Shown piece after piece: positions 1 through 7,248 of a stretch of 11,081 nt of DNA; within the stretch, counting starts at the first letter, position 1; the number at the start of each line of letters is the position of its first letter. Made by a program: the position numbers and the translations under genes. The notes beneath the pieces are model-generated. The model ran no database searches and was not told the origin of the DNA. It was given only the letters and a program-made list of their open reading frames with translations. Origin of the DNA: Syntrophaceae bacterium UBA1411 (GTDB lineage: Bacteria > Desulfobacterota > Syntrophia > Syntrophales > Smithellaceae). The stretch covers positions 1-11,081 of the forward strand of contig DBPV01000009.1 of NCBI GenBank assembly GCA_002304995.1, read 5' to 3'.

Positions 1-82
1 GATTTTCAAATTCCATAGGACTCCGGGGGAGGATAGTGTGTTTCAAGGTTATGTCTGGTCCGGGTTCGCTTCCATGAAAGAC

Positions 83-2614
83 TCATCGGTCCTGCTTTGT
101 TGTCGCTATAAGCTCGCTGACTTTGGCGGCCAGGTCCTTCATGGTGAAGGGTTTCTGGATAAAATGCACGCCCTCTTCCAGAATGCCGTGCAGGGCGATG
201 ATGTTGGAGGTATAGCCGGACATGAACAGGACCTTCAGGTCCGGATTGACTGCCAGCAGCCGGTCGCGCAGTTCGCGGCCGGACAATTCCGGCATCACCA
301 CGTCGGTGATGACCAGATCGATGGCGGCGGCCGTCTTTTCGTCCAGGGACAGGACATCCTGCGGATTTTGCGACCGGATCACGTCGTAGCCCATGGTTTC
401 CAGCATTTCCGAAACCATTTTGAGCAGCATGGCGTCGTCTTCGACCAGCACAATGGTTCCGGACCCTGTGGGCACGGCGGCCGGCGTGTCGCCGTCAGTG
501 CAGCATACCTCGTCGAGGCAGCGGGGCAGGTAAATTTTAAAAACGCTGCCCCGGGCGGATTCGCTGTAGACATTGATGAAGCCGTTGTTTTGCTTGACGA
601 TGCCGTACACGGTGGCCAGCCCCAGCCCCGTTCCTTTCCCGACCTCCTTGGTCGTGAAGAACGGTTCGAAGATATGGGGAAGGTCTCCGGGGGCGATGCC
701 GGCGCCTGTGTCGCTCATCATGAGGCGGACGTAGGGGCCGGGGGACGCATCCGGATGGGGGAGACTGTACGTCCGGTCGATCACGATGTTGGAGGTTTCG
801 AGCGAGAGCTTTCCTCCCGGCGCCATCGCATCGCGCGCGTTCACCGCCAGATTGATCAGGATCTGTTCGACCTGCGTCGGATCGACTTTTACCGGCCAGA
901 GACCCGCTTCCGGGAAGACATGGAGCGCAATGTCTTCGCCGATCAGACGGCGGAGCGTTGTTTCCATGTTTCCGATCAGGTTGTTGAGGTTGACGATCTG
1001 CGGCTGAATCATCTGCTTGCGGGAGAAGGCCAGAAGCTGCGCGGTCAGATCGCGCGAGCGGCAGGCGGCTTTTTCGATTTCCTGGATGTCGTGAAGCACC
1101 GGACGGCCGTTTTTGAGCTTGAGCTTGATGAGGTCCACGTATCCCAGGATCACATTGAGCATGTTGTTGAAGTCGTGCGCCACGCCGCCGGCCAGCCGTC
1201 CGATGGTCTCCAGCTTCTGGGATTGCAGAAGCTGGTGTTCCAGTTTTTCCCGCTCCGCCTCCGCCTTTTTCCGTTCGGTGATGTTTTTGCCGGCCATCAG
1301 GATGCCGACCGGTTTGCCGGTCTTGTCGCGCTGGAAGCTGGCGGTGATCTCGAGCCAGACCGTGGAGCCGTTTTTATGGTACACTTCCATTTCGAATACG
1401 CGCGACCGGTGCGGATCGACCGGGTTGCCGTCCGATTCCCGCTGCAGTTCTTCGGCGAGGATGGCGACTGCGCGGGCGTATGACTCCGGCGTAACCTGCC
1501 GTTCGGTCGGAATCTGCATGATTTCTTCCGGCGTGTAGCCTGTAACGCGGATTTCCGAGGGGCTCTGGTAAAGGTATTGAAGCGTGCTGATGTCGAACAC
1601 CATGATCGTGTCCTGCATGTTTTCCACGATCATCCGATAGCGCTCTTCGCTTTGCCGGAGCGCTTCCTCTATCTTCTTGCGCTGGCTCACGTCGCGCACG
1701 ATGCCCCGGAAGCCGCGCGGCTTTCCCCGCTCGTCGCGGATCAGCGCCGCGGAGGACTCGACTTCGATGCCGCTGCCGTCTTTTCTTTGAATGACCCAAT
1801 CAAAGCCCTTGACCGGTTTGCCCGTGGCGTAGACCTGATGAAACGCCGCAAAGACCTTTTCGGCGTTGGCGTCGTCCACCAGGCGGCGGAAGTTGACGTT
1901 GCGGATTTCGTCCGGCGCGTAGTTCAGATCGCGCAGAACCGTGTCGTTGAAGAAAAGCAGGTTGCCCTGGAGATCCACTTCGAAATACGATTCCTCAATG
2001 CTGTCGATAATGTGCCGGTAGCGTTCCTCGCTGGCGCCGAGCTGCTTTTCCGCCGTTTTGCGCGAGGTGATGTCGCGGGCCACGCCGCAGAAGCCGACCG
2101 GCCGGCCGTTTGCGTCGCGCAGCAGATCGGCCGACGATTCAACGTCCATTTTCCGGCCGTCTTTTTTGATGAGCTGCCATTCGAAGTTCCGGATGGGCGC
2201 GCCCGTGAGAAAGAGCGTGTGAAAGGTCTCGTAGACGATTTTCCGGTTGCGTTCGTCCACCAGGTCGCGGAAATTCATGCCGCGAATTTCCGTCGTTTCG
2301 TACCCCAGTTTTGCCGTTACCCGGTCGTTGAAAAAATGAATGTTGCCCTTGAGGTCCACCTCGAAATAGGATTCCTGCATCCGGTTGAGGACCTTGCGGA
2401 GGCGTTCATCTGTGCCGTCCTTGCCCGCGCCGTTTTCCCGCAGGGGTATAACGCAGCCCGCCTCACAGGCAAGCCGGTTTACGGCCTGCGCCAGCCGGGT
2501 ATGGTCGGCGGGAGTAAACCGACGTGTCCGGAAGTCGGAAGGAAACTCTTCGCAGACGCTTTCAATAGCGTCAATGATGGCCTGGATGCGATTATGTTCC
2601 GGGGTTAAATCCAT
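83..2614 (-). CDS. Soluble PAS-PAS-PAS hybrid histidine kinase with C-terminal receiver
   Basis: An 843-residue hybrid sensor kinase. Three PAS domains lie at about residues 72-185, 197-312 and 320-448; the first two are clearly related copies. A short coiled linker leads to the HisKA H-box GGVAHDFNN with phospho-acceptor His480. The ATPase domain shows the N-box (Asn588, Asn592), G1 DTGAGI (635-640), F-box FEPFFTTK (649-656) and G2 GTGLGLA (661-667). The receiver starts near 720, with acidic Glu725-Asp726-Asp727, phospho-acceptor Asp771 (ITDVVMPE), Ser799 and Lys821 (QKPF). All catalytic motifs are intact. No membrane segment or signal peptide is visible, so it should sense a cytoplasmic signal; no Cys/His cluster identifies a cofactor. 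The ATG at 2614 follows a leader with no good Shine-Dalgarno. The window holds no DNA-binding response regulator, so its output partner is elsewhere. The family is certain; the signal and target are unknown. Confidence 0.95.
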   Translation of the reverse strand: MDLTPEHNRIQAIIDAIESVCEEFPSDFRTRRFTPADHTRLAQAVNRLACEAGCVIPLRENGAGKDGTDERLRKVLNRMQESYFEVDLKGNIHFFNDRVTAKLGYETTEIRGMNFRDLVDERNRKIVYETFHTLFLTGAPIRNFEWQLIKKDGRKMDVESSADLLRDANGRPVGFCGVARDITSRKTAEKQLGASEERYRHIIDSIEESYFEVDLQGNLLFFNDTVLRDLNYAPDEIRNVNFRRLVDDANAEKVFAAFHQVYATGKPVKGFDWVIQRKDGSGIEVESSAALIRDERGKPRGFRGIVRDVSQRKKIEEALRQSEERYRMIVENMQDTIMVFDISTLQYLYQSPSEIRVTGYTPEEIMQIPTERQVTPESYARAVAILAEELQRESDGNPVDPHRSRVFEMEVYHKNGSTVWLEITASFQRDKTGKPVGILMAGKNITERKKAEAEREKLEHQLLQSQKLETIGRLAGGVAHDFNNMLNVILGYVDLIKLKLKNGRPVLHDIQEIEKAACRSRDLTAQLLAFSRKQMIQPQIVNLNNLIGNMETTLRRLIGEDIALHVFPEAGLWPVKVDPTQVEQILINLAVNARDAMAPGGKLSLETSNIVIDRTYSLPHPDASPGPYVRLMMSDTGAGIAPGDLPHIFEPFFTTKEVGKGTGLGLATVYGIVKQNNGFINVYSESARGSVFKIYLPRCLDEVCCTDGDTPAAVPTGSGTIVLVEDDAMLLKMVSEMLETMGYDVIRSQNPQDVLSLDEKTAAAIDLVITDVVMPELSGRELRDRLLAVNPDLKVLFMSGYTSNIIALHGILEEGVHFIQKPFTMKDLAAKVSELIATTKQDR

Positions 2615-2686
2615 AAATTATTGTCGCCACCGGGAAGGTATTTTGTGGAAAAACGCGTGGCCGCCTCCTTGCGCCGTTTGCAGATT

Positions 2687-2715
2687 TCTATAGTCGGATC
2701 GCCTAAGTCTGTCAA
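2687..2715 (-). promoter_or_regulatory. Near-consensus sigma70 promoter for the hybrid kinase gene
   Basis: On the minus strand a perfect -35 TTGACA (2710-2715) is followed by a 17-nt spacer and a -10 TATAGA (2687-2692). Transcription should start near 2680, leaving about 65 nt of leader before the kinase ATG at 2614. That leader holds an AAGGAGG with no start codon at usable distance, and no good ribosome site right before the real ATG. So transcription may be strong and translation weak. Confidence 0.75.
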
Positions 2716-2733
2716 GCGCATTCCTGCCCGGGC

Positions 2734-2763
2734 GGTTTTCGGCGCGCGCCGGCGGAGAAAACC
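2734..2763. repeat. Interrupted palindrome in the kinase/plsC divergent region
   Basis: The arms GGTTTTC (2734-2740) and GAAAACC (2757-2763) are exact inverted copies. Overlapping the inner end of the left arm is a perfect 12-bp palindrome CGGCGCGCGCCG (2740-2751). It lies between the -35 of the kinase promoter and the putative plsC promoter, so an operator is a reasonable reading. No T-tract follows the stem directly on either strand, so it is not a typical intrinsic terminator. Confidence 0.45.
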
Positions 2764-2781
2764 TTTGCTTTGCCGTTCCAA

Positions 2782-2811
2782 TTGTGTTTGATAGCGCTTA
2801 TCGCTTATTTT
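2782..2811 (+). promoter_or_regulatory. plsC: Possible sigma70 promoter for plsC
   Basis: TTGTGT (2782-2787) and TATTTT (2806-2811) are separated by 18 nt and lie about 50 nt upstream of the plsC start. Both boxes depart from consensus, so this is a weak match. It is the best-placed candidate in the divergent region. Confidence 0.35.
2795..2808 (+). repeat. Tandem 7-bp repeat CGCTTAT x2 in the plsC promoter
   Basis: Two exact adjacent copies of CGCTTAT (2795-2801 and 2802-2808) lie in the spacer and -10 of the putative plsC promoter. They could be a regulator half-site pair, but a repeat this short can arise by chance. Confidence 0.35.
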
Positions 2812-2863
2812 CATTCATTGCCGGCGCCACGGAAGGGGCGGCAGATCGAGAGAGGGGTGGCTT

Positions 2864-3628
2864 ATGTTCAATCGTCTGGTCAGCGCCGTTTTTTTAATCA
2901 TTGTCTCGGTGACGTCCATTCCGCTGTTTTTAGCGGCGCTGGCGCTGCGTGTCGTCACCTCTCCCTTTGACCGGCGGCTGAGAGTTCTGCATCTGTTTAC
3001 CTGCTTCTGGGCGTCGCTTTACACCTGGATGATGCCGCCCTGGCGGATCCGCATCGAGGGGCGCGAAAACGTCCGCAGGAATACGGCCTACATGGTCGTT
3101 TCCAATCATCAGTCCCAGCTCGACATTCTGGTGGCCTTCCGCCTGTTTTTTCATTTCAAGTGGGTGTCGAAAATCGAGATGTTCCGCCTGCCGCTGATCG
3201 GCTGGAACATGACGCTCAACCGCTACGTCAAACTCAAGCGCGGCGACCGCGAGAGCGTGGAACAGATGCTTGCCGAATGCGCCCTTCACCTGGAGGAGGG
3301 CAGCTCGATTTTCATGTTTCCGGAAGGCACCCGCTCTCCCGACGGCGAGGTCAAGGCCTTCAAGCCGGGCGCTTTCCAGCTGGCCAAAGAGAAAAAAGTT
3401 CCCATCCTGCCCATCGTCGTGAGCGGCACCAACAAGGCGCTTCCGAAATACAGCCTCAACTTCACCGGCGTGCAGAAAATGTACATCAAGATTTTCGAAG
3501 AGATTCCCTACGCGGCTTTCGCCCATCTGTCGGTGGAGGAGACGGCCGAAATGGTCCGCCGGTTCATTATTGGAAAACTGAAGATCATGAATGAATACAC
3601 GCTGGCCGCTCCCGCCGTCCGCGCCTAG
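2864..3628 (+). CDS. plsC: 1-acyl-sn-glycerol-3-phosphate acyltransferase (PlsC family)
   Basis: This 254-residue protein matches the usual length of PlsC/LPLAT enzymes, which move an acyl group from acyl-ACP or acyl-CoA to lysophosphatidic acid to make phosphatidic acid at the inner membrane face. A hydrophobic anchor spans about residues 5-32. Catalytic motif I is NHQSQLD (His82, Asp87). The second conserved block is near residues 103-113. Motif III is FPEGTRS (152-158), and motif IV is VPILPIVVSG (179-188). The ATG at 2864 is preceded by AGAGGGG (2851-2857) at a 6-nt spacing. The gene stands alone, divergent from the kinase and converging on the acyl-CoA dehydrogenase-like gene. Its stop TAG (3626-3628) overlaps that gene's stop. 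A different acyl acceptor is possible, since the family has many paralogues. Confidence 0.92.
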   Translation: MFNRLVSAVFLIIVSVTSIPLFLAALALRVVTSPFDRRLRVLHLFTCFWASLYTWMMPPWRIRIEGRENVRRNTAYMVVSNHQSQLDILVAFRLFFHFKWVSKIEMFRLPLIGWNMTLNRYVKLKRGDRESVEQMLAECALHLEEGSSIFMFPEGTRSPDGEVKAFKPGAFQLAKEKKVPILPIVVSGTNKALPKYSLNFTGVQKMYIKIFEEIPYAAFAHLSVEETAEMVRRFIIGKLKIMNEYTLAAPAVRA

Positions 3629-4737
3629 GCGCCGAGGAGCGCCTGCCCGATTTTTCTCTGCCGGATTTGCGCCAGCCGCTTTTTCAGTGTGCCCATTGCT
3701 TCGCCGTCGCGCCGCAGACGATCGATCGCCTCGGGCCAGGCGGCAGCAAGCGCTTCCTGGAGACGGCCCGCCTCCGCGTGGAAGTCCGCGGCCATCCGCG
3801 CAAAAGCGATGCCGAGCGCCACGGGCGGCGGATCATTGCGGTCCAGGCGGTCCGCCGCGTCACGGGCGACGGCCCGCAGCGCCGCCAGGAGACTGCTGAG
3901 CGATCCCAGTGCCTCCTTTTGCGCGTCCGTCGCCGGAGGCTTGGCCGCAATCGTTTTGGCGAGTGCCGCAAGCTCTGCGGCCATGCCGCCCAGCGCCGGA
4001 CCCATCATGACGACGTCTTCGATTTCTCCTACGGGAATAACCAGGTCCGTCCAGGCCGCGCCTTCCCGGCCCAGGACATCCGCCGGTGCCAGACGGCAGG
4101 CGTCGAGCCTGACGCCGCCGTGCGGCGACGGCTTGAGAAAGGGAATCTCCAGCGGCGGGCTCACCGTGACGCCCGGGGCGTCGCGCGAAACGAGAAAGGC
4201 CGTGAAACGCCGGCGGGCCGAATCGCTTCCCGTGACGGCCACCACAATAAAAAGGTCGGCGATGGGTCCGTTGGTGAGATAGGTTTTTTCTCCGCTTAAA
4301 AGATAGCCGTCGTCTTTTCTTCGCGCCTCGGTGGCAAGGCGTTTGGGCCGCGCGCCCAGCCCCGGTTCCGAGACGGCAAAAGACAGGGTGCATTGCCCGG
4401 CTGCCGCCGCGGTCAGGTATTGCCGCTGCTGCCGGGGCGTGCCGAAGCCGCCGATGGCGAAGCGGGCCAGCATCTGCTGGTAGAGCCAGGACAGGGCGAG
4501 CCCCGGATTGTGCCCGCATTCGACAAACGCTTCTCCGGCCGCGAGCAGATCGCGGTATCCGCCGCCCGCGCCGCCGTACTCTTCCGCGATGCCGATTTTG
4601 AAAAGGCCGGTTCGGGCCATTTCCCGCCAGATGTCTGCGGGAAATTCCGCCGCTGTCCACAGGTCGGTCCGCACGGCGACGTACCGGGCGGCAAAGGCCG
4701 CCGCCTGTGAGCGGATGTCGGGTTTTGCGCCGGTCAT
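3625..4737 (-). CDS. Divergent acyl-CoA dehydrogenase family flavoprotein
   Basis: This 370-residue protein has the N-terminal and middle domains of acyl-CoA dehydrogenases, FAD enzymes that oxidise acyl-CoA thioesters at C2-C3. Visible signatures are the N-terminal EYGGAGGGY (residues 53-61), VSEPGLGA (122-129, matching the usual TEPxAGSD substrate/FAD loop) and GEKTYLTNGPIADLFIVVA (149-167). The C-terminal domain is poorly conserved. I cannot find the usual catalytic-glutamate segment (YGGxGY...YEGTSEIQ) or the FAD-contacting QxFG motif, though the end, RKIGQALLG, resembles family tails. The activity may therefore be altered or lost. The ATG at 4737 lies 1 nt after the VWA stop, with GAGGAG 13 nt upstream. 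A TTG at 4749 is a less likely start because GAGGAG would sit too close. It is the third gene of the MoxR-VWA operon and is probably translationally coupled. The family is fairly sure; the substrate is unknown. Confidence 0.85.
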   Translation of the reverse strand: MTGAKPDIRSQAAAFAARYVAVRTDLWTAAEFPADIWREMARTGLFKIGIAEEYGGAGGGYRDLLAAGEAFVECGHNPGLALSWLYQQMLARFAIGGFGTPRQQRQYLTAAAAGQCTLSFAVSEPGLGARPKRLATEARRKDDGYLLSGEKTYLTNGPIADLFIVVAVTGSDSARRRFTAFLVSRDAPGVTVSPPLEIPFLKPSPHGGVRLDACRLAPADVLGREGAAWTDLVIPVGEIEDVVMMGPALGGMAAELAALAKTIAAKPPATDAQKEALGSLSSLLAALRAVARDAADRLDRNDPPPVALGIAFARMAADFHAEAGRLQEALAAAWPEAIDRLRRDGEAMGTLKKRLAQIRQRKIGQALLGA

Positions 4738-4738
4738 T

Positions 4739-6124
4739 CTATAATACAAGCTCCTCGATGAACGTCATCAGCTGGTTGATGTTGCGGCAGGCCCGGACTT
4801 CGTGGCAGTGATGCGTGTAGGCCCGCATCTCGCTGTCTCCCGTGCCCCAGAGGTTTTCCGGCTCGGGATTGAGCCAGATGACCCGGCGGCAGCGGTCGCG
4901 CATTTCCCCGAGGATCACGTCTTCGGGGGCCAGGTAGTTGGAGCGGCCGTCTCCGACGATGATGAGCGTCGTCTTTTTCGTCAAAAGGTCCATGTAGTTT
5001 CTCCGGAAGTGCCGGAAGGTTTCGCCGTAGTCGGTCGGCGCCTCGTAGTGGACGTCCGCCTCTTCCATGACGATCCGGATGGCCTCGGAGATGTCCTGCT
5101 CTTCAAAGATGGGCGTGACGTCCGTCAGCCGGTCGATGAAGACGAAACTGTTGACCTTGTCGAAGCAGTCCTGCAGGGAATAAACCAGGTTGAGCATGAA
5201 GCGGGCCGCCGCCCAGACGGAGCCGGAGACGTCGCACAGCGTGACGATTCTGCTTTTGCGCAGGGTTTTGCGCCGGTACTGGATGTCGAGCGGAACGCCG
5301 TTGTAGCGGGCCGACGCCCGCAGCGTCTTCTTGACGTCCAGGTTGCCGCGGTCCCGCGCGGCAAAGCGGCGGCTCACGATGTTTTTCAGCTTGCGCACCA
5401 GGCGATCGACGACGTCGCGCATCTCCTCCACTTCCTGACGGCTCAGCGTCGAGAAGGATTTCTCGCCCAGATTCCGGAAACGCTGCTCCTGGGTCGTGAT
5501 CTTGCGGGTGACCTGATCGCCCGGGTGCGGTTCGTACATCAGGATGGAGCGCGCCGCGGCCAGCCGCTCGGCGAAGTGGTCGGAAAGCTCGTGCAGGGTC
5601 TGCGGCGACACGTGGAAAAAATTGTCCTTGATCAGCCCCGCCACGCCGGCGCCGGCGCCGGTGATCTGCATGAGCACGTTGAAGCGGCTGGCGAGCGGCC
5701 CGAAGTTAAACCGGAGGCCCGACGGCTGATCGTCCGATTCCGTGTGGATCCGGCGCATTTCCGCCAGGAGCGGCAGGGGATTGCCGGCCAGAAAATCCAC
5801 GACGGCGTCGTAAACCGGCGTGTCATGCGGCTTTTCCTTGAGCGCCTGAGCGGCGTCTTGAATTTGCCGGTTCCAGGTTTCGGCCTTGGCGATGTCGCCC
5901 ATGTCGCGGCGCATTTCGTGAAAAAATAGATCGTAGAGGCGGTTGAAGTGCTGGAGGTCCCGGAAGCTCTTGGCGAAATTGGCGGCCAGCAGCGCCCGGA
6001 ACTGAAGCTCATCGATGGGATTGATCAAACGCAGCTGGCCCAGGCCGTCGAGGACTTCCGACGTCGAGATGCGCAGTCCCGCCGCGCGGCAGCAGGAGAC
6101 GAACTGTTGAACCAGCCTGACCAT
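4739..6124 (-). CDS. CoxE-like VWA domain protein, partner of the MoxR ATPase
   Basis: This 461-residue protein has a charged helical N-terminal half and a C-terminal von Willebrand A domain. The metal-ion adhesion site is intact: DVSGS (Asp298, Ser300, Ser302), a threonine in PTDYG (Thr364) and the aspartate in VGDGRSNY (Asp391). The layout matches CoxE-type VWA proteins, which work with MoxR/CoxD AAA+ ATPases. In carboxydotrophs that pair matures the Mo-Cu site of CO dehydrogenase; in other operons related pairs activate or insert cofactors into different enzymes. No signal peptide or membrane span is seen, so it should be cytoplasmic. The ATG at 6124 sits 10 nt after the MoxR stop, preceded by GGTGAG. 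The stop TAG (4739-4741) lies 1 nt before the dehydrogenase ATG, so coupling is likely. No CO dehydrogenase or xanthine-oxidase-type gene is in view, so the client is unknown; the co-transcribed dehydrogenase is the nearest candidate. Confidence 0.92.
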   Translation of the reverse strand: MVRLVQQFVSCCRAAGLRISTSEVLDGLGQLRLINPIDELQFRALLAANFAKSFRDLQHFNRLYDLFFHEMRRDMGDIAKAETWNRQIQDAAQALKEKPHDTPVYDAVVDFLAGNPLPLLAEMRRIHTESDDQPSGLRFNFGPLASRFNVLMQITGAGAGVAGLIKDNFFHVSPQTLHELSDHFAERLAAARSILMYEPHPGDQVTRKITTQEQRFRNLGEKSFSTLSRQEVEEMRDVVDRLVRKLKNIVSRRFAARDRGNLDVKKTLRASARYNGVPLDIQYRRKTLRKSRIVTLCDVSGSVWAAARFMLNLVYSLQDCFDKVNSFVFIDRLTDVTPIFEEQDISEAIRIVMEEADVHYEAPTDYGETFRHFRRNYMDLLTKKTTLIIVGDGRSNYLAPEDVILGEMRDRCRRVIWLNPEPENLWGTGDSEMRAYTHHCHEVRACRNINQLMTFIEELVL

Positions 6125-6134
6125 AGCTCACCGG

Positions 6135-7043
6135 TTACGCTACGATGCGCCCCAGATTCTTGCGCACCTTTTCCAGATCCGTCTGGTATTTGCAGATCAC
6201 GTTGAGGGTTTCGGAAACGACCTCGGGCGACAGCTCGCCGATGTGCAGAGCCAGGAGCGACTGCGCCCAGTCCAGGGTTTCGGAGATGCTGGGACTTTTT
6301 TTCAGATCGAGCGCGCGGATTTTGCGGATGGCGTCCACCAGCGCGGCGCAGAGCTTTTCCTCGATGCCGGGAAGTTTGAGGCGGACGATGTCGATTTCCG
6401 TGTCGCGCGCCGGATAGTCGATATAGAGGTGGACGCAGCGGCGCTTGAGCGCGTCGCTCATGTCGCGGTAGTTGTTGGACGTGAGCAGCACAAAGGGAAT
6501 CTGCACCGCCTTGCGCGTGCCGAGCTCGGGAATGGACACCTGGAAATCGGAAAGCAGCTCCAGCAGGAAGGCCTCGAATTCCGGATCGGATTTGTCGACT
6601 TCGTCGATGAGCAGGACCACGGGCCGCTCCGAGCTGATTGCCTGCAAAAGCGGCCGGGGTTGAATGAAGCGGTCGGAGAAAAAGGCGTCCTCCTGCGCCG
6701 CGATCTGATCGACCGCTTCCGCAAGCGTCGCCGTGGTGCAGATGATATCGTTGATCCGGTCTTTCACCATCTGCGTGTACAGGAGCTGCTTGGCGTACTC
6801 CCATTCGTACAGCGCCTTGGCTTCATCGAGCCCCTCGTAGCACTGCAGGCGGATCAGATCGCGCCCCAGGCTGCGGGACACGGCTTTGGCAAGCTCCGTT
6901 TTCCCCACGCCCGCCGGCCCCTCGATCAGCACGGGCTTTTGCGTGGCCTGGGCCAGAAACACCACTGTGGCGATTTCCCGCGAGGGGATGTAACCCGCCT
7001 TCCGAAGTCTGTCTTGCGCATCATCGACGTTGAGGTATGACAT
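6135..7043 (-). CDS. MoxR-family AAA+ ATPase (CoxD-like)
   Basis: This 302-residue AAA+ ATPase has Walker A GPAGVGKTE (42-50), Walker B LLIDEVD (144-150), sensor-1 LTSN with Asn190, and an arginine pair in LKRRC (Arg201-Arg202). These features and the length fit the MoxR family, hexameric ATPases that act as chaperones with VWA proteins to mature or activate metal or cofactor enzymes. I chose the ATG at 7043 because the conserved N terminus begins there and AGGAAAGG lies about 12 nt upstream. An in-frame ATG at 7073 would add ten residues but has no ribosome site. It is the first gene of the minus-strand operon and precedes the VWA gene by 10 nt. The family is sure; the client is unknown. Confidence 0.93.
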   Translation of the reverse strand: MSYLNVDDAQDRLRKAGYIPSREIATVVFLAQATQKPVLIEGPAGVGKTELAKAVSRSLGRDLIRLQCYEGLDEAKALYEWEYAKQLLYTQMVKDRINDIICTTATLAEAVDQIAAQEDAFFSDRFIQPRPLLQAISSERPVVLLIDEVDKSDPEFEAFLLELLSDFQVSIPELGTRKAVQIPFVLLTSNNYRDMSDALKRRCVHLYIDYPARDTEIDIVRLKLPGIEEKLCAALVDAIRKIRALDLKKSPSISETLDWAQSLLALHIGELSPEVVSETLNVICKYQTDLEKVRKNLGRIVA

Positions 7044-7070
7044 GATGAAAACCGACCTTTCCTGGGGCTC

Positions 7071-7097
7071 CATATAACAATCGCTTCGTGCGGTCAA
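7071..7097 (-). promoter_or_regulatory. Possible sigma70 promoter for the MoxR-VWA-dehydrogenase operon
   Basis: On the minus strand a good -35 TTGACC (7092-7097) is followed 15 nt later by TATATG (7071-7076), a partial -10. A 17-nt spacer would instead use TATGGA. The spacing or the -10 is imperfect in either reading. The leader to the ATG at 7043 would be about 20-25 nt. Confidence 0.4.
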
Positions 7098-7200
7098 GCG
7101 GGGAGGCCGCGGATTGCCTCGGGGCGATCCTTGCCGTCCTTGCGGAAAGACGATAAGGAGAGCGGCCGGCCGGAGGGTAAAAAAGGCGAAAGGCACCGAA

Positions 7201-7217
7201 TGTTTATTTTTTATACA
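7201..7217 (+). repeat. 17-bp direct repeat, copy 1
   Basis: TGTTTATTTTTTATACA occurs here and again, identically, at 7374-7390, 173 bp downstream. The repeat ends in a -10-like TATACA. Flanks differ after the repeat (gat here, ttc at copy 2). A shared regulator site or a duplicated promoter element would explain two exact copies in one control region. Confidence 0.7.
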
Positions 7218-7221
7218 GATA

Positions 7222-7235
7222 CGGCAATTTTGCCG
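7222..7235. repeat. 14-bp palindrome-like element CGGCAATTTTGCCG
   Basis: The arms CGGCAA and TTGCCG are exact inverted copies around TT. This fits an operator-like dyad or a short hairpin. It begins 4 bp after copy 1 of the 17-bp repeat and is followed by an 8-bp palindrome CTCCGGAG (7237-7244). Confidence 0.45.
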
Positions 7236-7248
7236 GCTCCGGAGTCCG

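Noticed and set aside
1..16. Possible start (MEFEN...) of a further minus-strand gene downstream of the kinase
   Set aside because: An ATG at 16 with GGAG nearby is visible, but only five codons lie in the window. That is too little to support a gene.
38..1483. 481-codon plus-strand frame starting with GTG after GGGGGAGGA
   Set aside because: It is antisense to the ATPase and receiver domains of the kinase, whose motifs are all intact. The product has no family features, and the Shine-Dalgarno-like run is likely chance.
1577..2608. 343-codon plus-strand frame
   Set aside because: It is antisense to the PAS domains of the kinase. Its apparent repeats mirror the PAS duplication on the other strand.
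2605..2814. 69-codon minus-strand frame upstream of and overlapping the kinase start
   Set aside because: It spans the kinase promoter and leader and would begin upstream of the -35. It has no ribosome site or recognisable product.
4802..5929. 375-codon plus-strand frame
   Set aside because: It is antisense to the CoxE-like VWA gene, which has a complete metal-site motif set.
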